In this document: positions 13,054 to 25,069 of the stretch, in pieces
Numbering within the stretch: the first letter of the stretch is position 1
How the letters are laid out: every line of letters starts with the position of its first letter
Assembly (NCBI RefSeq): GCF_963924675.1
Contig: NC_089226.1
Location: forward strand, 42,983,124 to 43,047,123
Source: Phocoena phocoena
Lineage: Eukaryota; Chordata; Mammalia; Artiodactyla; Phocoenidae
DNA: 64,000 bases
Direction: 5' to 3'
Translations under genes and position numbers: made by a program
The notes under the pieces: model-generated
The model's input: the letters and a program-made list of their open reading frames with translations, nothing else
Told to the model about the DNA's origin: nothing
The model's database searches: none

Positions 13054-13769
13054 TGTATGTAAATTTACATACAAGCTGGACCCTATGGGGGCTTCCTGGG
13101 ACAGAGCCCCACCCCCAATATACTCTGCCTGCCTCTTGTTTGTAAAAAAGCTGTAGTCTCCCAGGCCTCCCCTGAGGCACAAAAACCTGGCTTAAGAGTT
13201 AATTATTGAAAGGATGTGAACATGTAGTGACAAAAATAACAGTTGGGCCAGGAGAACTGGTAACAATTTAAACAGTAAATCAGCTGTATAGCAGCCACAG
13301 AATCTTGAGTTCTGCCCTGAAGGATATAGATAACAGTATCTGATGCACATTCTTGAGTTGTTTTAAAGACTAACCACCCACCCCCCAACCACACGGAAGA
13401 AGTTAACTCCATGATGACCATGAGCAGGTAGCCCCACACCTGCTTGAGCCTGAGGGTTGATGATATCAACCCCTGTGACACCACCCTGTTACTTCATCAT
13501 CAACCAGTCAGAGAACTGTACAGGAGCTGCTCATGCAGCCTGCAATGCTCTCCAACACCTTGTCTTTAAAAACACTTCCCTGAAACCCATCTGGGAGTTC
13601 AAGATTTTTGAGCATTAGCTGCCCACACTGTTTGGCATCTACAATAAGCGCTGTGCTTTCCTTCACCACAACCCATGTCAGTAGATTGGCTTTACTGCCT
13701 GCAGGCAAGCAGACCCAACTTTGGTTCTACTGACTGCAGGTGAGCAGATCCAAGTTTGGTTCAGTAACA
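13054..13769 (+). mobile_element. Probable solo LTR of an endogenous retrovirus
   Basis: The segment begins TGTA and ends AACA, as retroviral LTRs do. It carries a CT/GC-richer body, a promoter-like 'gtctttaaaaacac' near 13561, and an 'acaataagc' polyadenylation-like signal near 13641, followed by a U5-like tail ending 'ttggttcagtaaca'. About 716 bp is a normal LTR length. No gag, pol or env sequence adjoins it, so it looks like a solo LTR left by recombination. I could not confirm a flanking 4-6 bp duplication, and I do not recall the family name with certainty; class I (ERV1) is a guess. Confidence 0.62.
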
Positions 13770-13931
13770 TATAGATATATAGGTACAGATAAATAGAGGG
13801 ATATAAATATATTCATACATATACATAAATATGTACAAAGCATTTTAATAAAATATGTATGATAAAATGATTAGTTATTAGGAAAACTTTCTAGTTCATC
13901 TAATGACTAAAAAAATTAATCAGTTTTCTTC

Positions 13932-14400
13932 TGTGTATTAGTTTTATATGGCTACCTTAAAAATGACCAAAAACTTGGTGGTTCAATGCAACAGGAATTT
14001 ATTACTTTCAGCTCTCTAGCTTGCAAGACTGATAAGGGTGTCACTGGAATAAAATCAAGGTACCTGTACTGCTGTATTCCTTGTTGGAGCTCTAGAGGAG
14101 AATTAATTTTCTTGCCTTTTCCAGTTTCTAAAGGCCACTTACATTCTGCGTCTCATGGCCCCTTCTCCACCTGCAAAGTCAGCTATGTTGTATTGCTCTG
14201 TGATTTCTTTCAGTAGCCACACCTCCCTCTGACTGATTTTCCTCTTCTGTCTTTATCCTCTACATTTAAGACCTTTATGATTACATTGAACTAACCAGGA
14301 CTATCCAAGATAAGCTCCCTTTTTACGTTCATGACCTTAACTTGATCACAATGAAGTATTTCAGATTTTATCCAGTAGTAAATGGTGACCCATTGACCAT
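13932..14400 (-). mobile_element. MLT1-type (MaLR) LTR
   Basis: Read on the + strand, it opens 'tgtgtattagttttatatgg', continues 'caacaggaatttattac' and 'ctcatggccccttctcc', and includes 'gacctttatgattacattga', all features of reverse-complement MLT1. The far end is decayed and its limit approximate. It lies within 170 bp of the younger LTR but in the other orientation. Confidence 0.72.
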
Positions 14401-15977
14401 TATCACCTTTTAGAGGGGAAATACAATAGCCAGGGAATGGTTTTAGGCAGCGTTGTCTGGCATCAAGTTTACAGGGATAGAGGGGAGAAGAAGAGACTGC
14501 CCTGATGAAGCTACCTCTTTTTTTTACAAGAACAGTACATTTTAAACTTTCTTAAATTCACAGTTTAGGGCTCCTAATGTCTTAAGTATTTACCTCTCCA
14601 CCTCAGTGCTAGTACACTGCTAAGACTTAATAAAGGAATTGACAGTTGAAATTCAACCGACTGGGTTAAATCACCTACCTTCTTTTGTAGAGTAACATTT
14701 TTTACATGAGACAAATATTTCTCAATTATATTGACATATATTCTAAATATTGTGTTCACTATTTCTGTATGCATTTTATAGTGACACATCTTGGCTACAA
14801 AGGGCCATATTGATTAATTGGCAATTAAGATAATACAAAGGTATTTACTCAAGATTATTGTAGGTAATGCTCTGCTAGATACATTCTAGCTTGAAATGTT
14901 GTGTTCAGGCTTGACGACAACAATCCAGACAGTGTCCACTCAACATAAACACAATGCATCCATATCTCCTATTATCTCATCACTCTACCTCTATTAATGA
15001 GACCTCAATGAGCTAATACGATGTTTGCACAGGAAGGTTATCTAGTAAAAGAACTGAGGAAACATGTCATGTGAGAAGGAATACAAAGAAATGAAGATAA
15101 TATGTCTTAAAAGAAAGACTGAAGAGGTTATGAGGAAGAAGTGTCTAACTGTGCTACCTAAGAGTAAAATGGGTTGTTTCACTTTTTTAAAAAATGCCTT
15201 TATTGGTCCAGAAACTAGAGTAGATGACCCAGAGAATTATTTCCAACTCCATGTTTTGTTGAATGTAAGTTATTCTAGACACAACATCTATGGAAGAAGA
15301 AAATCTTTGGTTCTCTAATTGCTAAAGTCTAAGCTTTCTCAGCAAATGGACATAAAGACAGACATTACCTTAAAATTGTTAAATCAGAAGTAGTTGAGTT
15401 TACATTATACTTCAGGCTGAAAGCCAGTACAATGCTAAACTTGGCAAGCTTTCCTACTGTGGATCTTTAAGAAACAGAATCAGAATAATCTAACAAAACA
15501 TGAATGACCACAAATGTACAGTATTAGAAAGTATTATTCCCTAGAGAATAGAAATTGATTTCCCCAAGCTAAGGATAATACCTCCTGCTGCAATAGAAAA
15601 CTGAAAGCATGGAATCCACCACAAAACTATATTCTATAGGCAACCAAATTCAAAGAAATAAGTAGAATTTTACTTGCATATATGTTCATTATTCAAAGGT
15701 CACAGTCTAATTTCATAAACACAAGAGAAAATATGAGCTGCGTTTCTTTGAAGCTGCAAATATATGTCAATTTGACAGAAGAGAACTTGATACATTTTGA
15801 CTGAATTTTAGTCTATTTTCTAGTTTGCTCAATTGTTTTTAATTTATTAAATACAATACCATAAAAATAGGCACTTTCATATAATGCTGACAGGACTGTA
15901 AATTGGTACAAACTTTCCAAAGGGCAATTTGATAATATGTTTCAAAAGTCTTAAGTATTTGACAACCCATGGCCACC
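14401..15977. other. Unique AT-rich DNA, no gene seen
   Basis: An 84-codon open frame at 15064-15318 is lysine-rich (MSCEKEYKEMKIICLKRK start) but has no domain I recognise and no splice or promoter context. I treat it as chance. Nothing else stands out. Confidence 0.5.
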
Positions 15978-16197
15978 TTTTTTTTTTTTTTTTTTTTCCT
16001 TTTTTGAGGTACGCGGGCCTCTCACTGTTGTGGCTTCTTCCGTTGCGGAGCAAAGGCTCCAGACGCGCAGGCTCAGCGGCCATGGCTAACGGGCCCAACC
16101 ACTCCGCGGCATGTGGGATCTTCCTGGACCTGGGCACGAACTCGTGTCCCCTGCATCGGCAGGCGAACTCTAAACAACTGCGCTACCAGGGAAGCCC
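15978..16197 (-). mobile_element. CHR-type SINE
   Basis: On the + strand it starts with a T-run (15978-15997, then a second short run), passes through 'gtacgcgggcctctcactgt' and ends 'ctaccagggaagccc', the reverse of the CHR head. CpG sites such as those in 'ccagacgcgcaggc' remain, which suggests a fairly young copy. I could not see a clean TSD on the two sides. Confidence 0.95.
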
Positions 16198-19090
16198 TTG
16201 ATGTCTTTTTAACTGAAAATAAGCTAAAGGGAATTTAGATTGCTTTTTCTTGAAATAAAGAGAGGCCATACATCTCTCTGTCCTGAGCCACTACAGTTAC
16301 CACACTCACCCAAAGGGAAATTTAAATATTAAACAATATTGGTAGAGCAGGTAAGTTTTCTTTTAAAGGACAATATGCAATTCTTATAGCCAAAGTATTA
16401 TTTGTAAATCATTTTCCTCCAGGAAAGAGATTTTTCAATTCCTCTTCTCTATTGTGACTTCTGATTCTGTGAATCAGAATCCCATCAAAGGAAACCCGTA
16501 AAGAATATAGATTTATAGGTTAATTATTTTCCTAGGTATGGAGGGAAAAAAAGCTAAAACTTTCTTTTTCTTTGTCTAATAAATCAGAATTACAAAATCC
16601 CATGATCCCATGCAGACTCTGTCTAGTTTGCAGTTTGGAGACTTGAGAGAAGATGACAGCTGCAGACAGTGTGGAGGAAAAACCACCTTGCAACATAGTT
16701 TGTCAAGTTGCAGCCTCTGGCTTTGACCTAGGGCCAGTATTCCTGGAGACATGATGAAGTGTGAAAAGTACTGGCAGGCATTTTAGACTAAAAAAAAAAT
16801 AAGTTAGGCATTAAGGGAAAAGGGGGACCAGGAGAGATTAATATTTGTGAGGTTTATAGCAAAAAAGGCAAAGCAATAGGAAGTAAAGAAATCCCTGAAG
16901 GGACTTTCTTACAACAGCAGCAGATTAGAAACAGGATGGACAAGAGCAGGAAGCTTATTTTTCCAGCTGGAGCCTTCCCTGCAAACCTGAGGTCGATTTT
17001 GGAACGGCAGACAAATGCCAAGCAAATGCAAAATCAAGAAATCCTGATAGAATTTACAGGCTCTGGAAAAGTCTGGGGGCTGGGAAGAAAGAAAGGGAGA
17101 GAAGGAAAGAGTGGGGGAGTTGTGAAGAGAGGAAGGTATAAAATACAGAAGAATGTACCTGAATTCTGAAATTGGAACATTTTGGAAACAAAGCAAGAGA
17201 GCAGAATAACGTTTGTGCTAGTGAATGCAGATTTTCAAGTTAGAAGAAGAGTTAGAGGTGACCTAGTCTAGATATTTTCAAATTTTATAGCCACAGGAAA
17301 TACACCTCAAATTCATATGCAGAATCTCCATATGGATACAGAAGAGCTGATCTAAGAGGAAGGGTCAGGCTTGGACCTGTGTGCACTGGCCTCAACACAT
17401 GCCTGGAGATTGACTCCTAGGTCACTTAGAGAATCTTTAATGCTTTTCAAAGTATATGAAAATAAACCCAGTCTAACCTACCCCTTCATTTATTACTTAA
17501 GGAAACAGAATTTAAGATCTTTGGGCTTGCAAAATATATTTTGAGGACCTATGTGCTGTAAGGCTCTGTCTATGTTTCCTGATGCCATGGGTTCTGAATT
17601 TCCAGGGTCCCTCTGCTGAAAATAAAGGTCCTTGAACATCCCTCATAACACTGTGGGTAATTGTTACACACACTTCTTCATGATAGACTTAACAATAGAC
17701 TGATGAACTCCACTCTCACTCTGAGAAACAGAGAGATCATTCTTTTCTGTTTAAAACTGACACTTTACTGGCATGGTGAATAAGGCAGGGATGGAAGAAA
17801 ATTAGTCTGCCTTTGCCGGCAACTCTATCTGTTCTCATTGGTGCCTACTGCCATAGGTGGGGTTTTCCAACAGTTTTCCTCAGCCTCTCCAGCTTGTAAT
17901 GACTACTTTAATGATCATTTCCAGCAACTGGTCTGTCCCTGTCAGCTTTCAGAAATGGCATTTTCTACTGGCATTAACTTTGCTTCAGATGTTCAAGTTA
18001 GCAGCTTCTTCTAGCTACTCTGGTAGGATAATGGTGTCCCACTATCACTCAGTAGCTGGCAAAGAAAAATTCTTCCACTCTGAGTACTATCTCAGCAGTG
18101 TCCTTCTTAGAAGCACTTCTGTGAAACCTTTTAATCACAGCTACCTTGCAGCACAACTCTTTCAGTGTATGATTTCAGAAAAACCATCTAGTTTCACTGG
18201 GAAAGCACATCTTTGTATATACACATATTGTTACATTTATGTTACCTTTTTTGCTTTAACTTTGCCTTGAAATGAATTCTGACCTTGTTGGCAGAAACAT
18301 TGGGTAAGCGTTGTCTCTTTCACTTTCTAAAGATGTGAATCCAGGAAGACCATAAAATCTCAAAGAATCTCATTTCCCTCATCCGTTCAGATTGAGATAA
18401 ATCCTAATGACCTCCAGAGGTACTGGAAGTCTTAAAAAAAAGTCAGACTAATGTGAAAATATTTTCAAAATTGTAAACTATTATGTGAATATAAGGGACT
18501 GTATAACCACAATCATAATAGTATCAGTCTGTTTCCTCTGCCTTGACTTTCTGCTTTTTAAGGCTCTCACTGTAACAAAAACCCATTTGTTACGGGTTTT
18601 GAGGGAGGATATTCAAGCTGAGGAATATAGTTTAGTAATATCTAAACTTAGACAATAGGGTACTTGGCAAAATCTCCCAATTCTTCTTCACATACCTCTC
18701 ATGTACATGGAGGCAATTATTCTTAAATATAGTGACAAAAATTTCCTAGTTATCCCATAGTTTCCCATGTAAAAGATACACAATTACAAGATTCTTGGGA
18801 ACCCGAAGTCTTTTTGTTAGTGAATGAAGTCACTGAGTAACATGAATTTAATTTTTTCAGTGTACAATTTATTTGTCTATTAAGGAATTTGTGTTGATTA
18901 TTACATGCAACTTCACCAACAAGCTCTTGATTTTGTGCTGTATTTTATTACCAAATGGAAATACACCCACCAATAAATATTTAATATAAGTATGCCCCCT
19001 ATAATATTTGTAACCTGCTTGCCTCTTCCCCTCTGTTCTATCTCTCCACAAAACAGTTTCTGTCTTTCAGTGGCTTAAGCCAGAATCCAA
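16198..19090. other. Unique DNA, no confident gene
   Basis: Nearly 2.9 kb without a confident repeat. The longest frame, 17857-18270 on the plus strand (137 codons), is hydrophobic and serine-rich with no domain I recognise and no upstream exon signal, so I do not call it a gene. A frame pair at 16909-17196 lies on opposite strands of one purine-rich tract. Confidence 0.5.
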
Positions 19091-19405
19091 TCCCCCATAC
19101 CTTGACTTCTTTCTCTTATATTTTATCAATCACAGAAGACTCCTGATTCTATCTGCTAACTGTATTTTAAGTTTTATTTCTTTCCATCTCCAATGGCATT
19201 TCTCTATTAGAGGTCACTGTTACCTCTGACACTGATGGTGGAAACAGCATCCAAACTAGTTTTCCTGTCTCCAGCTTTTCCCCCAATCAGCCTACAGCAA
19301 TCTAAATGCTATCTAAATACAAAAAAAGTACTGTAAACCAGAAAGTAAGCTCCATGAGATCAGGACCTGGGTCTTTCTTTCTCACATCTTCATCCCTAGT
19401 AACTT
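19091..19405 (+). repeat. L2 LINE 3' region, left of an L1 insertion
   Basis: 'ccttgacttctttctctta' and then 'agaaagtaagctccatgaga' with 'tcatccctagtaactt' follow the L2 3' end. The L1 at 19406 inserted into this last segment and duplicated it. Confidence 0.7.
19390..19405 (+). repeat. Left TSD of the 19406-24526 L1
   Basis: The 16 bases tcatccctagtaactt recur without change at 24527-24542, immediately beyond the L1. Confidence 0.97.
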
Positions 19406-19775
19406 GTTTTTTTTCATCTTTTATTGGAGTATAATTGCTTTACAATGGTGTATTAGTTTCTGCTTTATAACAAGGTGAATCAGTTATACATATACATATG
19501 TTCCCATATCTCCTCCCTCTTGAGTCTCCCTCCCTCCCACCCTCCCTATCCCACCCAACCAGGTGGTCACAAAGCACCGAGCTGATCTCCCTGTGCTATG
19601 CGGCTGCTTCCCACTAGCTATCTATTTTACATTTCGTAGTGTATATATGTCCACGCCACTCCCTCACTTTGTCACAGCTTACCATTCCCCCTCCCCATAT
19701 CCTCAAGTCCACTCTCTAGTAGCTCTGTGTCTCTACTCCCATCTTACCCCTAGGTAATTCATGACATTTTTTTTC

Positions 19776-22700
19776 TTATATTCCATATATATGTGTTAGC
19801 TTACGGTATTTATCTTTCACTTTCTGACTTACTTCACTCTGTATGACAGACTCTAGGTCAATCCACCTCACTACAAATAACTCAATTTCGTTTCATTTAT
19901 GGCTCAGTAATATTCCATTGTATATATGGGCCACATCTTCTTTATCCATTCATCTGATGATGGAAACTTAGGTGTTTCCATCTCCTGGCTATTGTAAATA
20001 GAGCTGCAATGAACATTTTGGTACATGACTCTTTTTGAATTATGGTTTTCTCAGGGTATATGCCCAGAAGTGGGATTGCTGGGTCATATGGTAGCTCTAT
20101 TTGTAGTTTTTTAAGGAACCTCCATACTGTTCTCCATAGTGGCTGTACCAATTCACATTCCCACCAACAGTGCAAGAGTGCTCCCTTTTCTCCACACCCT
20201 CTCCAGCATTTATTGTTTTTAGATCTTTTGATGATGGCCATTCTGACCGGTGTGAGATGATATCTCATTGTAGTTTTGATTTGCATTAATGACAAATGAT
20301 GTTGAGCATTCTTTCATGTGTTTGTTGGCAATCTGTATATCTTCTTTGGACAAATGTCTATTTAGGTCTTCTGCCCATTTTGGATTGGGTTGTTTGCTTT
20401 TTTTGTTATTGAGCTGCATGAGCTGCTTATAAATTTTGGAGATTAATCCTTTGTCAGTTGCTTCATTTGCAAATATTTTCTCCATCCTGAGGATTGTCTT
20501 TTGGTCTTGTTTATGGTTTTCTTTGCTGTGCAAAAGCTTTGAAGTTTCATTAGGTCCCATTTGTATATTTTTGTTTTTATTTCCATTTATCTAGGAGGTG
20601 GGTCAAAAAGGATCTTGCTGTGATTTACGTCATAGAGTGTTGTGCCTATGTTTTCCTCTAAGAGTTTGATAGTTTCTGGCCTTACATTTAGGTCTTTACT
20701 CCATTTTAGGCTTCTTTTTGTGTATGGTGTTAGGGAGTGTTCTAATGTCATCCTTTTACATGTACCTGTCCAGTTTTCCCAGCACCACTTATTGAAGAGG
20801 CTGTCCTTTCTCCACTGTACATTCCTGCCTCCTTTATGAAAGATAGGGTGACCATATGTGTGTGGCTTTATCTCTGGGCTCTCTATACTGTTCCATTGAT
20901 CTATATTTCTGTTTTTGTGCCAGTACCATACTCTCTTGATTACTGTAGCTTTGTAGTATAGTCTGAAGTCAGGGAACCTGATTCTGCCAGCTCTGTTTTT
21001 CTTTCTGAAGATTGCTTTGGCTATTCGGGGTCTTTTGTGTTTCCATACAAACTGTGAAATTTTTTGTTCTAGTTCTGTGAAAAATGCCAGTGATAGTTTG
21101 ATAGGGATTGCATTGAATCTGTAGATTGCTTTGGGTAGTAGAGTCATTTTCACAATGTTCATTCTTCCAATCCAAGAACATGGTATATCTCTACATTTAT
21201 TTGTATCATCTTTAATTACTTTCTTCAGTGTCATAATTTTCTGCATACAGGTCTTTTGTCACCTTAGGTAGGTTTATTCCTAGATATATTATTCTTTTTG
21301 TGGCAGTGGTAAATGGGAGTATTTTATTGATTTCACTTTCATATTTTTCATTGTTGGTGTATAGGAATGCCAGAGATTTCTGTGCATTACTTTTGTATCC
21401 TGCTACTTTATCAAATTCATTGATTAGCTCTAGTAGTTTTCTGGTAGCATCTTTAGGATTCTCTATGTATAGTATCATGTCATCTCCAAAAACTGACAGC
21501 TTTACTTCTTCTTTTCTGGTTCGGATTCCTTTTATTTCCTTTTCTTCTCTAAATGCTTGCCTAAAACTTCCAAAGCTCTGTTGAGTAAGAATGGTGAGAC
21601 TGGGCAACCTTGTCTTGCTCCTGATCTTAGTGGAAATGCTTTCAGTTTTTCACCATTGAGAATGATGTTGGCTGTGGGTTTGTCATATTTGGGCTTTATT
21701 ATGTTGAGGAAAGTTCCCTCTATGCCTACTATCTGCAGCGTTTTTTTGTGTGTGTGTGTGTGGTACGCGGGCCTCTCACTGTTGTGGCCTCTCCCATTGC
21801 AGAGCACAGGCTCCGGACGCGCAGGCTCAGTGGCCATGACTCAAGGGCCCAGGCGCTCTGCAGCATGTGGGATCTTCCCAGACCAGGGCACTAATCCATG
21901 TCTCCTGCATCAGCAGGTGGACTCTCAACCACTGCGCCACCAGGGAAGCCCTCTTCAGGGTTTTTATCATAAATGTGTGTTGAATTTTGTCAAAAGCTTT
22001 CTCTACATCTATTAAGATGATCATATGTTTTTTTTCCTTCAATTTGTTAATATGATGTATTACGTTGATTGATTTGTGTATATTGAAGAATCCTTGGATT
22101 CCTGGAATAAACCTCACTTGATCATGGCATATGATCCTTTTAATGTGCTGCTGGATTCTGTTGGCTAGTATTTAGTTGAGGATTTTTGCACCTATGTTCA
22201 TCAGTGATATTGGCCTGTAGTTTTCTTTCTTTGTGACATCCTTGTCTGGTTTTGGAATCAGGGTGAAGGTGGACTCATAGAATTCGTTTTGTAGTGTTCC
22301 TCCCTCTGCTATATTTTGGAAGAGTTTGAGAAGGATAGGTGTTAGCTCTTCTCTAAATGTTTGATAGAATTCGCCTGTGAAGCCATCTGGTCCTGGGCTT
22401 TTGTTTGTTGGAAGATTTTAAATCACAGTTTCAATTTCAGTGCTTGTGATTGGCCTGTTCGTATTTTCTATTTCTTCTTGATGCAGTCTTGGCAGGTTGT
22501 GCATTTCTAAGAATTTGTCCATTTCTTCCCAGTTGTCCATTTTATTGGCATAGAGTTGCTTGTAGTAATCTCTCATGATTTTTTGTATTTCTGCAGTGTC
22601 AGCTGTTACTTCTCCTTTTTCATTTCTAATTCTATTGACTTGAGTCTTCTCCCTTTTTTTCTTGATGAGTCTGGCTAATGGTTTATCAATTTTGTTTACC

Positions 22701-23810
22701 TTCTCAGAGAACCAGCTTTTAGTTTTATTGATCTTTGCTATTGTTTCCTTCATTTTCTTTTCATTTATTTCTGATCTGATCTTTATGATTTCTTTCCTTC
22801 TGCTAACTTTGTTTTTTTTTTTTGTTTGTTTGTTCTTTCTCTAATTGTTTTAGGTGCAAGGTTAGGTTGTTTATTCGAGATATTTCCTTTATCTTAAGGT
22901 AGGATTATATTGCTATAAACTTCCCACTTAGAACTTCTTTTGCTGCATCCAATAGGTTTTGAGTCATCATGTCTCCATTGTCATTTGTTTCTAGGTATTT
23001 TTTGATTTCCTCTTTGATTTCTTCAGTGATCACTTTGTTATTAAGTAGTGTATTGTTTAGCCTCCATGTGTTTTTATTTTTTACAGATCTTTTCCTGTAA
23101 TTGATATCTAGTCTCATAGCATTGTGGTCAGAAAAAATACTTGATACAATTTCAATTATCTTAAATTTACCAAGGCTTGATTTGTGACCCAAGATATGAT
23201 CTATCCTGGAGAATGTTCCATGAGCACTTGAGAAAAATGTGTATTCTCTTGTTTTTGCATGGAATGTCCTATAAATATCAGTTAAGTCCATCTTGTTTAA
23301 TGTACCATTTAAAGCTTGTGTCTCCTTATTTATTTTCATTTTGGATGATCTGTCCATTGGTGAAAGTAGGGTGTTAAAGTCCCCTACTATGAATGTGTTA
23401 CTGTTGATTTTCCCTTTTATGGCTGTTAGTATTTGCCTTATGTATTGAGGTGCTCCTATGTTGGGTGGATAAATATTTACAATTGTTATATCTTCTTCTT
23501 GGATCAATCCCTTGATCATTATATAGTGTCCTTCTTTGTCTCTTGTAATAGTCTTTATTTTAAAGTCTATTTTGTGTGATAAGGGAATTGCTACTCTAGC
23601 TTTCTTTTGATTTCCATTTGAATGGAATATCGTTTTCCATCCCCTTACTTTCAGTCTGTATGCTTCTCTAGGTCTGAAGTGGGTCTCTTGTAGACAGCGT
23701 ATATATGGGTCTTGTTTTTGTATCCATTCAGCCAGTCTGTTTCTTTTGGTGGGAGTATTTGATCCTTTTACATTTAAGGTAATTATCGATATGTATATTC
23801 CTATTCCTAT
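19776..23810 (-). pseudogene. L1 ORF2 (endonuclease / reverse transcriptase), disabled
   Basis: ORF2 normally encodes an APE-like endonuclease, a reverse transcriptase and a C-terminal cysteine-rich domain that nick and copy target DNA. Reading from 23810 downward, the expected initiator ATG is ATA. An endonuclease piece at 22905-23519 keeps GDFN, SRIDHILGH and SDHNAMR. A reverse-transcriptase piece lies at 21827-22117 ([19 protein letters not shown]). At 21212-21607 the catalytic FADD reads FGDD. The thumb region is at 20587-21246 and the zinc-knuckle-like [18 protein letters not shown] near 20180. The frame ends ...YGI then stop at 19776-19778. A SINE and several frameshifts split it. Confidence 0.95.
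21741..21951 (-). mobile_element. CHR-type SINE nested in L1 ORF2
   Basis: A T-run merges into (GT)n at 21741-21762, followed by the reverse CHR body, ending 'ccagggaagccc'. The L1 sequence resumes directly after it. Flanks tctgcagcg (21732-21740) and tcttcaggg (21952-21960) match at 7 of 9 and are the likely TSD. The SINE is therefore younger than its host L1. The (GT)n in the tail is post-insertion expansion. Confidence 0.95.
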
Positions 23811-23868
23811 TTTCTTAATTGTTTTGGGTTTGTTATTGTAGGTCTTTTCCTTCTCTTATGTTTCTTGC

Positions 23869-24526
23869 CTAGAGAAGTTCCTTTAGCATTTTTTGTAAAG
23901 CTGGTTTTGTGGTGCTGAACTCTCTCAGCTTTGGCTTGTCTGTAAGTGTTTTAATTTCTCCATCAAATCTGAATGAGATCCTTGCTGGGTAGAGTAATCT
24001 TAATTGTAGGTTTTTCTCCTTCATCAGTTTAAATATGTCCTGCCAGTCCCTTCTGGCTTGCAGAGTTTCTGCTGAAAGATCAGCTGTTAACTTTATGGGG
24101 ATTCCCTTATGTGTTATTTGTTGTTTTTCCCTTGCTGCTTTTAATATATTTTCTTTTTATTTAATTTTTGACAGTTTGATGGATATGTGTCTTGGCGTGT
24201 TTCTCCTTGGATTTATCCTGTATGGGACTCTTTTTGCTTCCTGGACTTGATTAACTATTTTCTTTCCCATATTAGGGAAGTTTTCAACTATAATCTCTTC
24301 AAAAATTTTAACAGACCTTTTATTTATGTCTTCTTCTTCTGGAACCCCTATAAGTCAAATGTTGGTGTGTTTAATGTTGTCCCAGAGGTGTCTGAGGCTG
24401 TCCTCAGTTCTTTTCATTCTTTTATCTTTATTCTGCTCTGCAGTAATTATTTCCACTATTTTATCTTCCAGGTCATTTCTCTGTTCCTCTGCCTCAGTTA
24501 CTCTGCTATTGATCCCATCTAGAGTA
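23869..24526 (-). pseudogene. L1 ORF1 C-terminal part, disabled
   Basis: ORF1p is the L1 RNA-binding trimer. Reading down from 24526, the segment starts in the end of the coiled coil, passes through the RRM-type domain and the C-terminal domain, and stops at 23869-23871. The 5' part is missing because of truncation at insertion. Several frameshifts break the frame. ORF2 starts about 60 bp beyond the stop, as usual for this L1 lineage. Confidence 0.85.
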
Positions 24527-24542
24527 TCATCCCTAGTAACTT
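24527..24542 (+). repeat. Right TSD of the 19406-24526 L1
   Basis: Exact repeat of 19390-19405. Confidence 0.97.
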
Positions 24543-24840
24543 ATACATTGATTTCTTCATTCAACAAACATTCAATGAGTGTTTACTATATTCTAAACAA
24601 TGTTGTAAGCTTTGGAAATTCAATATAGAAGAAGACAGGCAACGGCTTTGCCACCAAGACCCTTACATTTCAGCGAAAGAAGACAGACCTAAACAAACAA
24701 AAATAGACAAATGAGAAAGTATAAGGAAGGTATGAGTGCTATGACACAAATTAACTTGTGGTGTGAACAAACAGTGGCCAATGGGCTGCTTTAGATAAGG
24801 TAGGTCAGGGAACACTCCTCAAATGAAGTGATGTGAATAG
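24543..24840 (-). repeat. L2 LINE fragment
   Basis: Reverse-complement L2: 'cattcaatgagtgtttacta', 'acccttacatttcagcgaa', 'gagtgctatgacacaa' and 'gtaggtcagggaacactcc' in order. It is oriented opposite to the L2 at 19091, so the two were converging neighbours before the L1 arrived. Confidence 0.82.
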
Positions 24841-24921
24841 ATAGCTGTCACTCTCCTCCTTATAAATTTTCTGTGGTCATCATTGTCTTCATGAGATAAG
24901 GTCATGATTTTTCAGGTTCTT

Positions 24922-24974
24922 TTTTTTAATTTTTAAAATATATATCAGGTTCTTATTAGTTATCTATTTTATAC
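24922..24974 (-). mobile_element. Minute (~53 bp) L1 3'-end insertion
   Basis: About 53 bp consisting of a T-rich tract and a piece like the L1 3' UTR ('ggttcttattagttatct') sit between two exact 12-bp copies of tttcaggttctt (24910-24921 and 24975-24986). That is the signature of target-primed insertion aborted almost at once. The L1 part is short, so assignment rests on the TSD as well as the match. Confidence 0.65.
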
Positions 24975-25069
24975 TTTCAGGTTCTTATCTCTCATTTTGC
25001 AAGGCTAATCTTTAGCTACTTTTGAGCATTCTGTACAATCTTGCTAATTTAATTTGAGTTCCTTGTACA

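Larger units (their letters stand above)
19406..24526 (-). mobile_element. Near-full-length L1, 5'-truncated in ORF1
   Basis: An L1 in reverse orientation: a T-run and 3' UTR first (about 19406-19775), then ORF2 (19776-23810) and the C-terminal part of ORF1 (23869-24526). It stops within the ORF1 coiled-coil region, so about 5.1 kb is present including a nested CHR SINE. A perfect 16-bp TSD (19390-19405 and 24527-24542) defines both ends and shows standard target-primed insertion without an inversion. Frameshifts and stops break both ORFs, so it cannot move. It landed between a plus-strand and a minus-strand L2 fragment. Confidence 0.97.

Noticed and set aside
17250..17420. Third MER5A-like element
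   Set aside because: Only vague resemblance, and the terminal inverted repeats cannot be seen.
17857..18270. 137-codon plus-strand frame as a gene
   Set aside because: No recognisable domain, no splice or promoter context and no repeats of known coding type. Frames of this length can arise by chance in 64 kb.
20587..21246. The longest open frame (219 codons, minus strand) as a host gene
   Set aside because: It is the L1 ORF2 region after the reverse transcriptase ([25 protein letters not shown]) within a TSD-bounded L1.
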